A stretch of 64,000 bases of DNA, taken from positions 5,170,001-5,234,000 of the forward strand of contig NZ_JAPFCC010000001.1 of NCBI RefSeq assembly GCF_025562715.2, in the 5' to 3' direction. Position 1 is the first letter of the stretch, and every line of letters begins with the position of its first letter. The translations under genes and the position numbers were made by a program. The stretch comes from Endozoicomonas gorgoniicola (GTDB lineage Bacteria > Pseudomonadota > Gammaproteobacteria > Pseudomonadales > Endozoicomonadaceae). Below, piece by piece: positions 20,516-28,967 of the stretch. The notes below the pieces were generated by a model. It was not told the origin of the DNA. It saw nothing but the letters and a program-made list of their open reading frames with translations, and ran no database searches.

Positions 20516-21192
20516 ACTATCTTTTCAGGGGTGATGGTTGCAGGGGTAATTAACTCTCTGAAGTCTTCGACTGCCTCATAGCCCTGTGTATCCCATGCCC
20601 CTTTTTTGCTGTCAGGATAACGTACGGCCAGCAGATGACGAATTCCATAGGTTCTGGCGGAATCCAGGATTCGTACACTGTCGTCGATAAACAAAGCCTT
20701 CTCCTTATCAAGACTGATATCGACTTCCAGATTCTGCCAGAATGCCTGGGATTCTTTCGGGTAGCCATAGTCGTGAGAGCTGATTAAACGGTCAAAATAG
20801 TGCGCCATCGACAGTCGTTCAAGTTTAATCGACAGGCTGTTTGGATGAGCGTTGGTGATCATAATCACCTGTTTTCCGCGTTCTTTCAGGCTGTGAAGAA
20901 ATTCCCGGGCATGTGGACGAAAAGATATGAGGTGGTTGATCTCATTTTTCAAGGCTACGATGTTCAGGTTCAGTTCCTTTTCCCAGAAATCCAGGCAGTA
21001 CCACTGCAACCTGCCTTCCTGCTGGGCAAAGCGGGGTTCCAGTTCATTCTTCGACTGCCTGATCGTGATGCTGTGCCTTTCTGCGTATTTCTGTGGTACG
21101 TATTCCTGCCAGAAATAATTGTCGAAGTGCAGATCCAGTAAGGTGCCGTCCATATCCAGCAGAACGGTATTGATAGCATTCCAGTTCATCAT
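20512..21192 (-). CDS. yrfG: GMP/IMP nucleotidase YrfG (HAD family)
   Basis: A HAD-superfamily hydrolase that dephosphorylates purine mononucleotides. Motif I is LLDMDGTLLD with the nucleophile Asp, motif II is ITNAHP, the motif III Lys is in GYPKE, and motif IV is LFIDDS. FDNYFWQEYVPQKYA is diagnostic of YrfG. A longer frame opens at a TTG at 21219, but alignment with E. coli YrfG favours the ATG at 21192 or 21189. It is divergent from nudE, as in enterics. Confidence 0.9.
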   Translation of the reverse strand: MMNWNAINTVLLDMDGTLLDLHFDNYFWQEYVPQKYAERHSITIRQSKNELEPRFAQQEGRLQWYCLDFWEKELNLNIVALKNEINHLISFRPHAREFLHSLKERGKQVIMITNAHPNSLSIKLERLSMAHYFDRLISSHDYGYPKESQAFWQNLEVDISLDKEKALFIDDSVRILDSARTYGIRHLLAVRYPDSKKGAWDTQGYEAVEDFRELITPATITPEKIV

Positions 21193-21307
21193 TTGGAAAG
21201 ACTCTTTTGTGATGGCCAAATTGCAATAGCAACATTGCGATAGCGAGGAAGGGCGATCATTGTCTTATAATAACGCCTCAGTTTGAGACTGGGAACGATG
21301 ACAACAA

Positions 21308-21889
21308 ATGTCCACAGACGATACGCCAACAGACAAGAAAAAAACCAGGATTAAGTCCTGTACCGAAATTGCCCGTACCCGTTTATTCCGGGTTGAGGCT
21401 CTGGAACTGGAGTTCTCTAACGGTGAGCAACGTACCTATGAGCGACTGGCAGGGTCTGGCAGTGGTCATAAAGCCGTTATGGTGGTGCCGATGCTGGATG
21501 ATAACCGTTTCCTGCTGGTTAAAGAGTTTGCGGCGGGCACAGGGGATTATCAGCTCAGTCTGCCTAAAGGTCTGGTAGAGCTGGATGAGACACTGTTTGA
21601 AGGGGCAGACCGGGAGTTAAAAGAAGAGGCAGGCTATGGTGCCAGGCAGTGGGATTACATTACCGACTTTACGGTATCGCCCAATTATATGAAGAACCAT
21701 ATCCATGTTGTTCTGGCACGAGACCTGTATCCGGAGCGGCTGGAAGGGGATGAGCCTGAACCCATGGAGGTAGTCGAATGGTCATTTGATCGTTTGCAGG
21801 CGTTGAATGACCGCCCGGACTTTTCAGAAGCCCGGACGCTGGCGGCTTTGTATCTGGTGCGGGATAAACTGCAGGACGGACTGCTCTGA
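21308..21889 (+). CDS. nudE: ADP compounds hydrolase NudE (Nudix)
   Basis: 193 residues. The Nudix box GLVELDETLFEGADRELKEE continuing AGY is complete (G-x5-E-x7-RE-x2-EE-x-G), giving the Mg2+-binding residues needed to hydrolyse ADP-ribose, Ap3A or NADH. SPNYMKNHIHVVLARDLYPE is typical of NudE. The divergent yrfG-hslR pair reproduces the E. coli neighbourhood. Confidence 0.93.
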   Translation: MSTDDTPTDKKKTRIKSCTEIARTRLFRVEALELEFSNGEQRTYERLAGSGSGHKAVMVVPMLDDNRFLLVKEFAAGTGDYQLSLPKGLVELDETLFEGADRELKEEAGYGARQWDYITDFTVSPNYMKNHIHVVLARDLYPERLEGDEPEPMEVVEWSFDRLQALNDRPDFSEARTLAALYLVRDKLQDGLL

Positions 21890-21922
21890 ACAAAAGTACT
21901 CAACCTTCAATCTGGAGTGATA

Positions 21923-22765
21923 ATGAACGACTTGATCAAGGCTGTAAGAGAAATCGCCCGCAAGGCGGGAGACGTCATTCTCGAAGTGTATGAAAAGCAG
22001 GAGCTGGGCATTCAGCAAAAAGCCGATGCAACTCCTGTCACTCAAGCGGATTTCCGGGCCAACGAAGTGATTGAAAAACATCTGCTGCGTCTGGAGGTGG
22101 GCTATCCCATTCTTTCTGAAGAATCCACCCATGCAGACCTGTCTGTACGCCAGACCTGGAGTCGTTACTGGCTGGTGGACCCTCTGGATGGTACACAGGA
22201 ATTCATTAATGGTAATGGACAGTTCACGGTCAACATTGCCCTGATGGAAAAAGCAGACAATGGTTGCAGCTATCCGCTGTTTGGTGTCGTGTATGTACCA
22301 GTCACCCAAACCACTTACTGGGGGGGCAAGCAGTCAGGTGCATTTAAGCAGGTTGGCAATGAACCGGTTGAAAGCATTAAGCCCCGGTCGTTAGACAGCG
22401 ACAATGTGGTGGTTCTGGGTAGCCGAACCTATGGCACAACAGGTGCTGCTGCGTTTATTGAACAGCTCAGGGACATCTACCCAAACCTTACCCCCAGAAA
22501 GGTAGGCAGTGCCTTGAAAAGCTGTTTGGTGGCTGAAGGTGAAGCGGATATTTACCCTCGTATCGGGCCAACGTCAGAGTGGGATACTGCTGCCGTTCAG
22601 GGTGTTGTGGAAGGTGCTGGCGGGGTGTTGCTGAGTCCTGTTGGTGAGCGTTTTGCTTATAACTTCAAAGACAATCTGGTGAATTCGGATTTTCTGGTGA
22701 TTGGTGATACGTCAACGGACTGGCAGTCTTTCTGGAATCCGGATGCGTTGCGGGGATTGCATTAA
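21923..22765 (+). CDS. cysQ: 3'(2'),5'-bisphosphate nucleotidase
   Basis: An inositol-monophosphatase-fold enzyme that hydrolyses PAP to AMP and so removes a toxic by-product of sulfate assimilation. Metal-binding motifs are visible: SEES (about residue 60), DPLDGTQEF (about 83-91) and SEWDTAA (about 212). A GTG at 21917 opens the frame, but the ATG at 21923 has CTGGAG at good spacing. It lies 33 bp behind nudE, probably co-transcribed; nudE-cysQ linkage is common in gammaproteobacteria. Confidence 0.92.
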   Translation: MNDLIKAVREIARKAGDVILEVYEKQELGIQQKADATPVTQADFRANEVIEKHLLRLEVGYPILSEESTHADLSVRQTWSRYWLVDPLDGTQEFINGNGQFTVNIALMEKADNGCSYPLFGVVYVPVTQTTYWGGKQSGAFKQVGNEPVESIKPRSLDSDNVVVLGSRTYGTTGAAAFIEQLRDIYPNLTPRKVGSALKSCLVAEGEADIYPRIGPTSEWDTAAVQGVVEGAGGVLLSPVGERFAYNFKDNLVNSDFLVIGDTSTDWQSFWNPDALRGLH

Positions 22766-22771
22766 TTAACA

Positions 22772-23375
22772 CTGATAAACCCCCGGCTATGCCGGGGAGA
22801 CTCTCATAGGTTTAACCGTAGCGACAGTAGCTAACCTTCAGTTTCCGACCAAGAAAATTGAAGGTAAAACCAATGAGAGACTACAAGAGTTTGGCTCATA
22901 CGCGTTGGGATTGTAAGTACCATATTGTCTTTATCCCAAAGAGAAGACGAAAGGTAATCTATGGGAATTTGAGAAAGTTTCTCGGAGAAATATTTCATGA
23001 GCTTGCCAGAAGGAAAGGCTGCAAAATTCTCGAAGGGCATTTGATGTCTGATCATGTTCACATGTGCATCAGTATTCCACCCAAATATCCGGTATCTCAT
23101 GTCGTTGGATATCTGAAAGGAAAGTGTGCAATAGAGATTGCGAAAAATTTCAAAGGCAAGCAGCGTAACTTTAACGGAGAGCATTTTTGGGCAAGAGGTT
23201 ACTTTGTCTCAACAGTAGGACTTGATGAAGAAGTGGTTCGGGCATATATCCGAGATCAAGAAAAGAATGATGGAAATAGAGATCAGTATGATCTTGACTG
23301 GTAAGCGCCCTTGGGCGCAATAAAAGCCCTTAGAGGGCGTAATCTGATAAGCCTCCGGCTATGCCGGAGGTCAGT
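22772..23375 (+). mobile_element. IS200/IS605-type insertion sequence (TnpA only)
   Basis: A single tnpA gene is flanked by related subterminal hairpins. The left is CCCCGGCTATGCCGGGG at 22781-22797 and the right is CCTCCGGCTATGCCGGAGG at 23352-23370, each preceded by CTGATAA. This is the usual end structure of IS200-type elements, which lack terminal inverted repeats and move as single strands. Two further small stem-loops (23305-23318 and 23326-23338) lie just after tnpA. No tnpB is present. Exact boundaries cannot be fixed without an empty site. Confidence 0.85.
22873..23304 (+). CDS. tnpA: IS200/IS605 family transposase TnpA (HUH/Y1)
   Basis: About 143 residues. SLAHTRWDCKYHIVFIPKRRR is the IS200 N-terminus; the HUH motif is DHVHM (about residue 63). 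The nucleophilic Tyr lies in the helix after EHFWARGYFVSTVG (AYIRDQ). All catalytic elements are intact, so it may be active. A TTG at 22858 opens the frame, but the ATG at 22873 fits the family. The ribosome site (GAAGG) is inside a stem: CCTTCA at 22835-22840 pairs with TGAAGG at 22859-22864. Confidence 0.9.
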   Translation: MRDYKSLAHTRWDCKYHIVFIPKRRRKVIYGNLRKFLGEIFHELARRKGCKILEGHLMSDHVHMCISIPPKYPVSHVVGYLKGKCAIEIAKNFKGKQRNFNGEHFWARGYFVSTVGLDEEVVRAYIRDQEKNDGNRDQYDLDW

Positions 23376-23400
23376 TAACTTTCTGGCACTTTTTATTAGT

Positions 23401-23435
23401 CGTAGCCCGTAGCCCGTAGCCCGTAGCCCGTAGCC
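23401..23435. repeat. 5 x 7-bp tandem repeat (CGTAGCC)
   Basis: Five perfect heptamer copies lie between the IS200 right end and the YgiW-like gene, starting 31 bp beyond the right-end hairpin. Confidence 0.95.
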
Positions 23436-23447
23436 CGAAGTTCTGAC

Positions 23448-23849
23448 TTAAAAGACATAGTGAATATGGTCGGCTTCGACGGTGGGCTTTTTCTCACCGT
23501 CATGGTTGACGGTGCCTTTAATTACCGTTGCTTCTTTGAAAGGAATGCCCAGCTCGGGAACGGCATGGGTGTCAATTTTGATATGGATATCGCCACTTTT
23601 ACCGCGAAAGAGGTAGGTGCTGCACTTTATTTTTTTGATGATTTCGCCCGAAATTTTCACCAACTCCTGATCCGTTGGGTTGGCAAGCACCTCTTCAATG
23701 GAGTGAACTTCGTAATCGGGCTTAGCGTCTGCACTGACCGGGTGGTCTGCCCCTTTGTCGGGATACGCTGCTGGCTCTGTTGACTTGATTCCAGTCGTAA
23801 AAGCCGCTAAAAACGCCAGTCCGGCAGCACTAAGAAATAGAGTTTTCAT
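23448..23849 (-). CDS. YgiW/YdeI-family periplasmic OB-fold stress protein
   Basis: 133 residues with a clear signal peptide (KTLFLSAAGLAFLAAFTTG). The mature part is one bacterial OB-fold (BOF) domain: SIEEVLANPTDQELVKISGEII, CSTYLFRGKSGDIHIKID and EATVIKGTVNHDGEKKPTVEADHI. E. coli relatives YgiW and YdeI are involved in stress tolerance. The single Cys (KIKCSTYLF) replaces the residue that is usually Asp/Glu in KxxDxYxFxD. The 5-copy heptamer lies just beyond its stop codon. Confidence 0.87.
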   Translation of the reverse strand: MKTLFLSAAGLAFLAAFTTGIKSTEPAAYPDKGADHPVSADAKPDYEVHSIEEVLANPTDQELVKISGEIIKKIKCSTYLFRGKSGDIHIKIDTHAVPELGIPFKEATVIKGTVNHDGEKKPTVEADHIHYVF

Positions 23850-24027
23850 TCATAGTCATCCTTGAAAAGCTTCTACTCTGAGGATAGCTGTTTACTCAGA
23901 GTGTGCGCTTGTTGAAGCAGTAGCCAACAAAACCCTTTGAGTGCATTCGCACGAGAATGAGCATTATCGTCCATAGACCAGAAAGCCCCCTGTGTTAGCC
24001 TTCCTGCCTGTTGTTTTTCCGGAATAA

Positions 24028-24723
24028 ATGAAAATGATTAACCGACTTCCTGCCTGGGTGTGGTTCGGTGGCGTTTTGTTGACTTTCTCGGCGGGGATGG
24101 TCAATGGGATTGCCTATCTCAGCTTTACCAATCAGGCGGTTACCCACGTAACGGGCTCCATAACACTGGTTTCTGTAGGAATGGCCCGGGGCGACTGGCT
24201 GAGTGTCGGGCGTTTGCTGGCGGTGGTGCTGACCTTTTTTATGGGGGCTTTTCTCAGTGGTTTGATTATCAGAGGCGAAACGTTGCGACTGGGACGGGGT
24301 TATGGCTTTATCCTGCTGTTTGAATCCTTCCTGCTGTTGAATTCGTTATGGCTGTATCAACACAGCTCTTTCGGCGGGCAGCTGGTGGCATCGCTGGCCT
24401 GTGGGCTGCAGAACGCTATGGTCAGCACCTTCAGTGGCGCAGTACTGAGAACCACACATATGACCGGCATACTGACTGATATTGGTGCCAAGCTTGGGCG
24501 GTGGATGCGGGGCTCCCCCATGGATAAACGACGATTGCTTCTTTATTGTCTGCTGCTGACCGGATTTACAACCGGTGGAGCCTTCGGAGCTTTACTGTTT
24601 ACTCATCTGCTTTATAACAGTCTGATGATTCCAGCCCTCATCACAGCGTTTGCTGGCATTGCTTATATGATCCATGTTATCAGGCTCCGCAGGCAGAAAA
24701 AGAGCCTCTATATCGCCGGCTGA
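24028..24723 (+). CDS. DUF1275 (YoaK-type) membrane protein
   Basis: 231 residues with about six membrane segments. SAGMVNGIAYLSF, AVTHVTGSITLVSVGMARGD and the central CGLQNAMVSTFSGAVLRTTHMTGI are diagnostic of the DUF1275/YoaK family, whose role is not established. The protein ends in a short basic tail (RLRRQKKS). A second ATG lies two codons in. A YhhN-like membrane protein follows 70 bp on. Confidence 0.87.
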   Translation: MKMINRLPAWVWFGGVLLTFSAGMVNGIAYLSFTNQAVTHVTGSITLVSVGMARGDWLSVGRLLAVVLTFFMGAFLSGLIIRGETLRLGRGYGFILLFESFLLLNSLWLYQHSSFGGQLVASLACGLQNAMVSTFSGAVLRTTHMTGILTDIGAKLGRWMRGSPMDKRRLLLYCLLLTGFTTGGAFGALLFTHLLYNSLMIPALITAFAGIAYMIHVIRLRRQKKSLYIAG

Positions 24724-24793
24724 TGTCAGTGGTACAGTAACCGGGTAACTCTTTACAACCCTGATAATAAAGACACAAACGAGTTATCCGGTT

Positions 24794-25441
24794 ATGAAAC
24801 ATACTTTCACCGTAGTCTATTTTCTTCTTTCTGCGCTTTATATTGCATTTATGGAGCAATTGTCCGGTTTTATGGGGGCGGGCATTAAGGCTCTGCCTGT
24901 TATTTTGTTGATGCTTCTGGTGTCCTGGCGGTTAGCCGGTGTCTGGCGCAGTGCCATGGTGGTTGCTCTGTTGTTTTCAGCAGGAGGGGATATCCTGCTG
25001 TCGTTCAGTCATGGTAGTCGTCACAGCAGTGATTTGTTTCTGGCTGGGCTGGGCAGTTTTCTGATGGCTCAGCTGGTGTATGCCGGGTTGTTCTGGACGC
25101 ATCGTACATCAGGCCCCGGTCGGGTTGGGCTGGTGATCTTTGCGTTTGTGTTTATGTCGGTAGCGGGCCTGTTAGTTGTGCCATACACCGGTGACATGCA
25201 GGCTCCGGTTATGGCGTATATTCTGGCTATTGGCGCTATGTTGATGGGGGCTGCTATTTGTGACTGTCCGGTGAATCGTCTGTTTGCCGGGGCGCTTCTG
25301 TTTGCCTTGTCTGACCTGTTTATTGCAGTCAATAAGTTTATTATGCCGTTTACCTGGTCAGGTATTGTGATTATGGCCACCTATTATATGGCGCAGTACT
25401 TTATTGTGGTTGGAGTGCTGGCGGGGTCAGATAAACATTAA
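24794..25441 (+). CDS. Lysoplasmalogenase-like YhhN/TMEM86 membrane protein
   Basis: 215 residues with about seven or eight hydrophobic segments. The family signature is GGDILLSF (about residue 73) near the middle and ALLFALSDLFIAVNKF near the end, containing the conserved acidic residues proposed to be catalytic in TMEM86B. Family members hydrolyse the vinyl ether of lysoplasmalogens in animals; the bacterial substrate is uncertain. It converges with the PepT-like gene. Confidence 0.82.
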   Translation: MKHTFTVVYFLLSALYIAFMEQLSGFMGAGIKALPVILLMLLVSWRLAGVWRSAMVVALLFSAGGDILLSFSHGSRHSSDLFLAGLGSFLMAQLVYAGLFWTHRTSGPGRVGLVIFAFVFMSVAGLLVVPYTGDMQAPVMAYILAIGAMLMGAAICDCPVNRLFAGALLFALSDLFIAVNKFIMPFTWSGIVIMATYYMAQYFIVVGVLAGSDKH

Positions 25442-25475
25442 AAAAGCCGAAGCAGGTGAACAGCTCCGGCTTTAA
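25441..25475. terminator. Bidirectional terminator between convergent genes
   Basis: Stem AAAGCCGAAGC / GCTCCGGCTTT (one mismatch), with A residues on the left and T residues on the right. It can serve the YhhN-like gene (plus) and the PepT-like gene (minus). Confidence 0.75.
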
Positions 25476-25487
25476 TCGATCTTCCGG

Positions 25488-26594
25488 TCAGCGGGTCAGA
25501 TAGGTGTGCATGAACTTCGTGATACCGGCCATATCGTCAATGGCAATGTACTCTTCCGTTGTATGCACTTTAGCCATACCGGTTGAAAGGTTAACCGTCC
25601 TGATGCCTTTCTCGCTGAAAATGTTAGCGTCACTGCCACCGCCCGTTGGCATGGTCTTGCCTGCAACGCCAGCTTCTGCAAAGGCGGCCTTTACTTCTTC
25701 AACCAGCGGGTCGTTGTCGTCCATCTGGAAAGCGTTGTAGGCGCGGGTAGAAATAATTTCGATTTTCGCACCATGCTTTTCGGCAGCGGCTTCAAAAGTT
25801 TTTATCATGTGCTCAACCTGGGCAGCCAGCTTGTCGTCGTTGGTTGAACGGGCTTCTGCGTTGATGAACAGATCCGGCATAACAATGTTGGTGGCCTGAC
25901 CACCTTTTACTACACCAATGTTGGCGGTGGTTTCTTCGTCGATGCGCGACAGCTTCATGTTAGAAATCGCATCGGCAGCAACGGTCAGGGCATTGATGCC
26001 TTCTTCCGGAGCCAGACCCGCATGAGCTGGACGACCAGTGATGTTTACTTTGATATTTTGCTGACCCGGCGCAACGGTAATAATGGTGCCGATTGGGCCA
26101 CCTGAATCCAGAACGATACAGTTTTTGGACTCTACGTGAGACATATCAAACTGCTTGGAACCGTGCAGACCGCCTTCTTCATGAACCGTAAAGGCGAGTT
26201 CGATGGTTTTGTGCTTCAAACCCTGTTCCTTAATGGAACGAACGGCTTCCATAATGGCGGCGATACCGGATTTGTCGTCACCACCCAGAATGGTGTTGCC
26301 TGCAGAACGGATAATGCCGTTTTCAATAACAGGTTCAATATCGTTACCCGGAGTCACGGTGTCCATGTGGCTGCTCAGCAGAATACTGCCTTCCAGATCA
26401 CCTGGCAGGTTGGCGTAAAGGTTGAAGCCATTGGAAACCTCAGCCGTCACCGGCAGCTTTTCAACACGGAAACCCATTTCAGCCAGTTGTTCAGCCAGAA
26501 CTTCAGCAATGGCCTTTTCGTTACCGGACTCGCTGTTGATTTTCACCAGGTCAACGAAGTGCTGGACAAGTCTGTCTTGATTGATCTTGGACAT
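25488..26594 (-). CDS. Peptidase T-like M20 metallopeptidase
   Basis: A 368-residue di-zinc M20-family peptidase of the PepT-like (pepT2) branch, probably cleaving di- or tripeptides in the cytoplasm. Metal ligands are in SSHMDTV (His, Asp), GGDDKSG (bridging Asp), VHEEGG (catalytic and metal Glu), and the C-terminal His in AKVHTTEEY. The lid/dimerisation domain carries GRPAHAG. No regulatory site is apparent upstream. Confidence 0.9.
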   Translation of the reverse strand: MSKINQDRLVQHFVDLVKINSESGNEKAIAEVLAEQLAEMGFRVEKLPVTAEVSNGFNLYANLPGDLEGSILLSSHMDTVTPGNDIEPVIENGIIRSAGNTILGGDDKSGIAAIMEAVRSIKEQGLKHKTIELAFTVHEEGGLHGSKQFDMSHVESKNCIVLDSGGPIGTIITVAPGQQNIKVNITGRPAHAGLAPEEGINALTVAADAISNMKLSRIDEETTANIGVVKGGQATNIVMPDLFINAEARSTNDDKLAAQVEHMIKTFEAAAEKHGAKIEIISTRAYNAFQMDDNDPLVEEVKAAFAEAGVAGKTMPTGGGSDANIFSEKGIRTVNLSTGMAKVHTTEEYIAIDDMAGITKFMHTYLTR

Positions 26595-26904
26595 AGTTTG
26601 CTTTGTTCAGGCTTTTCAGCCCGAGACAACCTGTATTAATGATGTATGGGTTTCAAAGATAATGGATTTTTTATCGGTGGTCATAGGGTGAAGTACTTAT
26701 GATACGAATTCAGGTTCTATGGAATGTCATAAGCACCGCCAGCTATCAGCGTTTATGCAACTGTAGGATTAAATACCGCCTGAAGAGTGGCATTTCCTTT
26801 CTTTGTGCCTCCCTTTATGATTAATTCATCATCTCTCGATTTCTCCCGATAACACGATAATAAAAGTGCTGTAAGCCTACCTTCGCTTACAGCAGGAGGA
26901 ATCA
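26595..26904. promoter_or_regulatory. 310-bp divergent intergenic region with a stem-loop before the pagL-like gene
   Basis: No gene is visible. A perfect 9-bp stem (GCTGTAAGC at 26868-26876, GCTTACAGC at 26885-26893, eight-base loop) ends one base before the AGGAGG ribosome site of the PagL-like gene. The structure could modulate initiation or protect the 5' end. The rest is AT-rich and must hold the promoters of both flanking genes; none could be assigned firmly. Confidence 0.6.
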
Positions 26905-27510
26905 GTGAAAAAAGGACTTTTCTACACAGGCATCATGTCATTGCTGCCGTTCCCTGCCTTTGCCCTGGATGCCAGCCCCGATGGTGTCTCTGCCACTTAT
27001 GGTCAATACCTGCCTGTTGTCAGTGGTCGAAAGGCTGATTATCACCATTATCGTATTGGGCTTCAGTGGGATTTGGATGAAGAGCTTTACCGTTCTGATA
27101 AACTGGTGATGTCTGGTTACTTTGAACTTGGTGGCTCGATGTTAAAAAGCCGCCTGAATACTTCCGACAACCCCAGCCCTGAGGGTAAAGACAGTGCGAC
27201 CGTGGTCAGCTTCTCTCCTGTCTTTCGCTTTTCTTCGGCTCACCCACTCTTTGGAAATACGTTTCCTTTTCTGGATGCAGGTCTTGGCGGTGCCTGGTTT
27301 TCTGAGAAAGATCTGGAAAAGGAAAAGACATCGCCCATCAATCTGGGCAGCCAGTGGTTATTTGAAGTACGACTGGGGGCTGGCTTTACCTTTGGGCAAC
27401 AGCAGCAATATGTTATGAGCTACAACTGGTTACACTACTCCAATGCCGGGCTGGCAAGCCTGAATGAATCCATAGATTTTCATGCGGTGACGTTTGGCGT
27501 TAAATGGTGA
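26905..27510 (+). CDS. PagL-like lipid A 3-O-deacylase (acyloxyacyl hydrolase)
   Basis: A 201-residue outer membrane barrel with signal peptide (GIMSLLPFPAFA). The C-terminal YNWLHYSNAGLASLNESIDF carries the PagL catalytic His-Ser pair (HYSN) and a downstream acidic residue (NESID) in place of the usual motif. PagL removes the 3-linked acyl chain of lipid A, lowering TLR4 recognition of LPS. Alternating hydrophobic strands and a terminal W (GVKW) fit a barrel. It starts at GTG with a perfect AGGAGG. Confidence 0.82.
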   Translation: MKKGLFYTGIMSLLPFPAFALDASPDGVSATYGQYLPVVSGRKADYHHYRIGLQWDLDEELYRSDKLVMSGYFELGGSMLKSRLNTSDNPSPEGKDSATVVSFSPVFRFSSAHPLFGNTFPFLDAGLGGAWFSEKDLEKEKTSPINLGSQWLFEVRLGAGFTFGQQQQYVMSYNWLHYSNAGLASLNESIDFHAVTFGVKW

Positions 27511-27612
27511 TAATTCTGAAGGTATAGAACAGAGCGGTAGCAGGATTTTGCCAAGCTCAGGGGAGTATGACACCATGCCTTCCTCTCTTTGTTCTGTCGT
27601 AATACTTTCGCA

Positions 27613-28065
27613 ATGGACTCTATCGACCGAAAAATTCTGCTTGAACTGCAGGAAGATAGCACCCTTTCTCTGGCTGAAGTTTCAGAAAGAGTCTGTCTGT
27701 CGCCTACCCCCTGCTGGAACCGAATTAAACGTCTGGAAGGGCAGGGGTATATCAGTAAGCGGGTTGCCCTGATTAATGCCGAGAAAGTGGGGCTGGGAGT
27801 TTCCGTATTTGTCCATATAAAAACACAACACCATTCGTCTGACTGGCTGAAAATCTTCTCAGACACCGTTAATAGTTTCCCGGAAGTGGCTGAATGCTAC
27901 CGGATGAGCGGTGAGTACGATTATCTGCTGAGAGTGGTGACCAAAGATATTCAGTCTTTTGATCGCTTCTATAAAAAACTGGTTAACAGTGTCGACGGCC
28001 TGTGCGATGTGACGTCCAGCTTTGCCATGGAGCAGATGAAATACACAACAGCACTTCCCTTGTAG
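27613..28065 (+). CDS. Lrp/AsnC family transcriptional regulator
   Basis: 150 residues. The N-terminal HTH is DSIDRKILLELQEDSTLSLA with VCLSPTPCWNRIKRLE, followed by the RAM/effector domain with GEYDYLLRVVTKDIQSFDRF. It is distinct from the Lrp encoded at 30352. The frame opens at a TTG (27589), but the ATG at 27613 gives the normal family start. The ligand is unknown; neighbours (a PagL-like enzyme and a SYLF protein) offer no hint. Confidence 0.88.
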   Translation: MDSIDRKILLELQEDSTLSLAEVSERVCLSPTPCWNRIKRLEGQGYISKRVALINAEKVGLGVSVFVHIKTQHHSSDWLKIFSDTVNSFPEVAECYRMSGEYDYLLRVVTKDIQSFDRFYKKLVNSVDGLCDVTSSFAMEQMKYTTALPL

Positions 28066-28178
28066 ATCACGATAAGTGAGAAAATAACGCTTAAACCTGA
28101 AAAAGTTGTGTAAAGCAGACATCGAAACACGACCATGCACTGGTACTATTACGGCAGCATTAACTACGAGGAAACATT

Positions 28179-28721
28179 ATGTTGTGCCAGTTGAGACATC
28201 TATTTCTGTTCATGGTCGTCTCTGTTTTGACTCTGCCAGCCGTCGCTTCATCAAAGAACGAACTGAACGCTACCGTTAAGGAAACATTGTCGAGCCTTTA
28301 CGACAAAAGCTCTGCAGCCAGGGCGCTTGGTAAAGAGGCCAAGGGCATTCTGGTGTTCCCAAAAATCATTAAAGGTGGTTTGTTTGTGGGCGGTGAGTAC
28401 GGTGAAGGCGCGCTGCTGATCAATCAGCAGGTAGTTGACTATTACAACACGGCTTCGGCTTCTGTTGGTCTTCAACTGGGTGCTCAGGTGCGTTCTCAGG
28501 TTCTCATGTTTATGACTCATGAAGCGCTGGAGACATTCCGTAACAGCAAAGGCTGGGAAGCAGGCGTTGATGGCAGCATTGCTATTGCCGAGTTTGGTGT
28601 CGGTGAAACCATTGCTACCAATAACATTCAGGAGCCGATCATCGCTTTCATCAGTGACAATAAAGGCCTGATGTATAACCTGACCCTGGAAGGAACCAAG
28701 ATTACCAAAATCGATAAGTGA
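28179..28721 (+). CDS. SYLF (YSC84) domain lipid-binding protein, exported
   Basis: 180 residues with signal peptide (LFLFMVVSVLTLPAVASS). The SYLF domain shows AKGILVFPKIIKGGLFVGGEYGEG and the repeated beta-rich core ending in GVGETIATNN and GLMYNLTLEGTKITKI. Members bind phosphoinositides or other lipids; in bacteria the role is unclear and the protein is expected in the periplasm or envelope. GAGGAAAC precedes the ATG. Confidence 0.87.
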   Translation: MLCQLRHLFLFMVVSVLTLPAVASSKNELNATVKETLSSLYDKSSAARALGKEAKGILVFPKIIKGGLFVGGEYGEGALLINQQVVDYYNTASASVGLQLGAQVRSQVLMFMTHEALETFRNSKGWEAGVDGSIAIAEFGVGETIATNNIQEPIIAFISDNKGLMYNLTLEGTKITKIDK

Positions 28722-28778
28722 GCCTGAAGTCTAGATTATAAAGCTGTTGGCTGCTGACTGTTAGCTGTTAGTCAGGCA

Positions 28779-28806
28779 GCCAAAAGCCAAAAGCCAAAAG
28801 CCAAAA
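28779..28806. repeat. 4 x 7-bp tandem repeat (GCCAAAA)
   Basis: Four perfect heptamers lie 58 bp after the SYLF gene. They are preceded by a loosely repetitive CTGTTGGCTGCTGACTGTTAG stretch. Confidence 0.93.
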
Positions 28807-28967
28807 AAGTCTCCCGTCGTTTACCTCAATGTTATAGCAGGACTGTAGATAACTTCCCGTTACCGGTATTATTTATTCACTTAGTGAATTTCGATAATCA
28901 CATAAAGAGCTAAAAATTATAAATTGTTAGCATTGTGGCTGATTCTTTTGGGGGAAACACTGCAACC

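Noticed and set aside
20006..20581. 191-codon plus-strand ORF opposite hslR
   Set aside because: Begins inside the 14-bp repeat array and runs antisense to a clear Hsp15 gene.
11848..28157. The 14-mer TACTATTACGGCAG occurs at both 11850 (trpR promoter) and 28144 (before the SYLF gene)
   Set aside because: Several 14-mer matches are expected by chance between positions in a 64-kb window, and the shared genes have no linked function. A genome-wide motif search would be needed to revive it.
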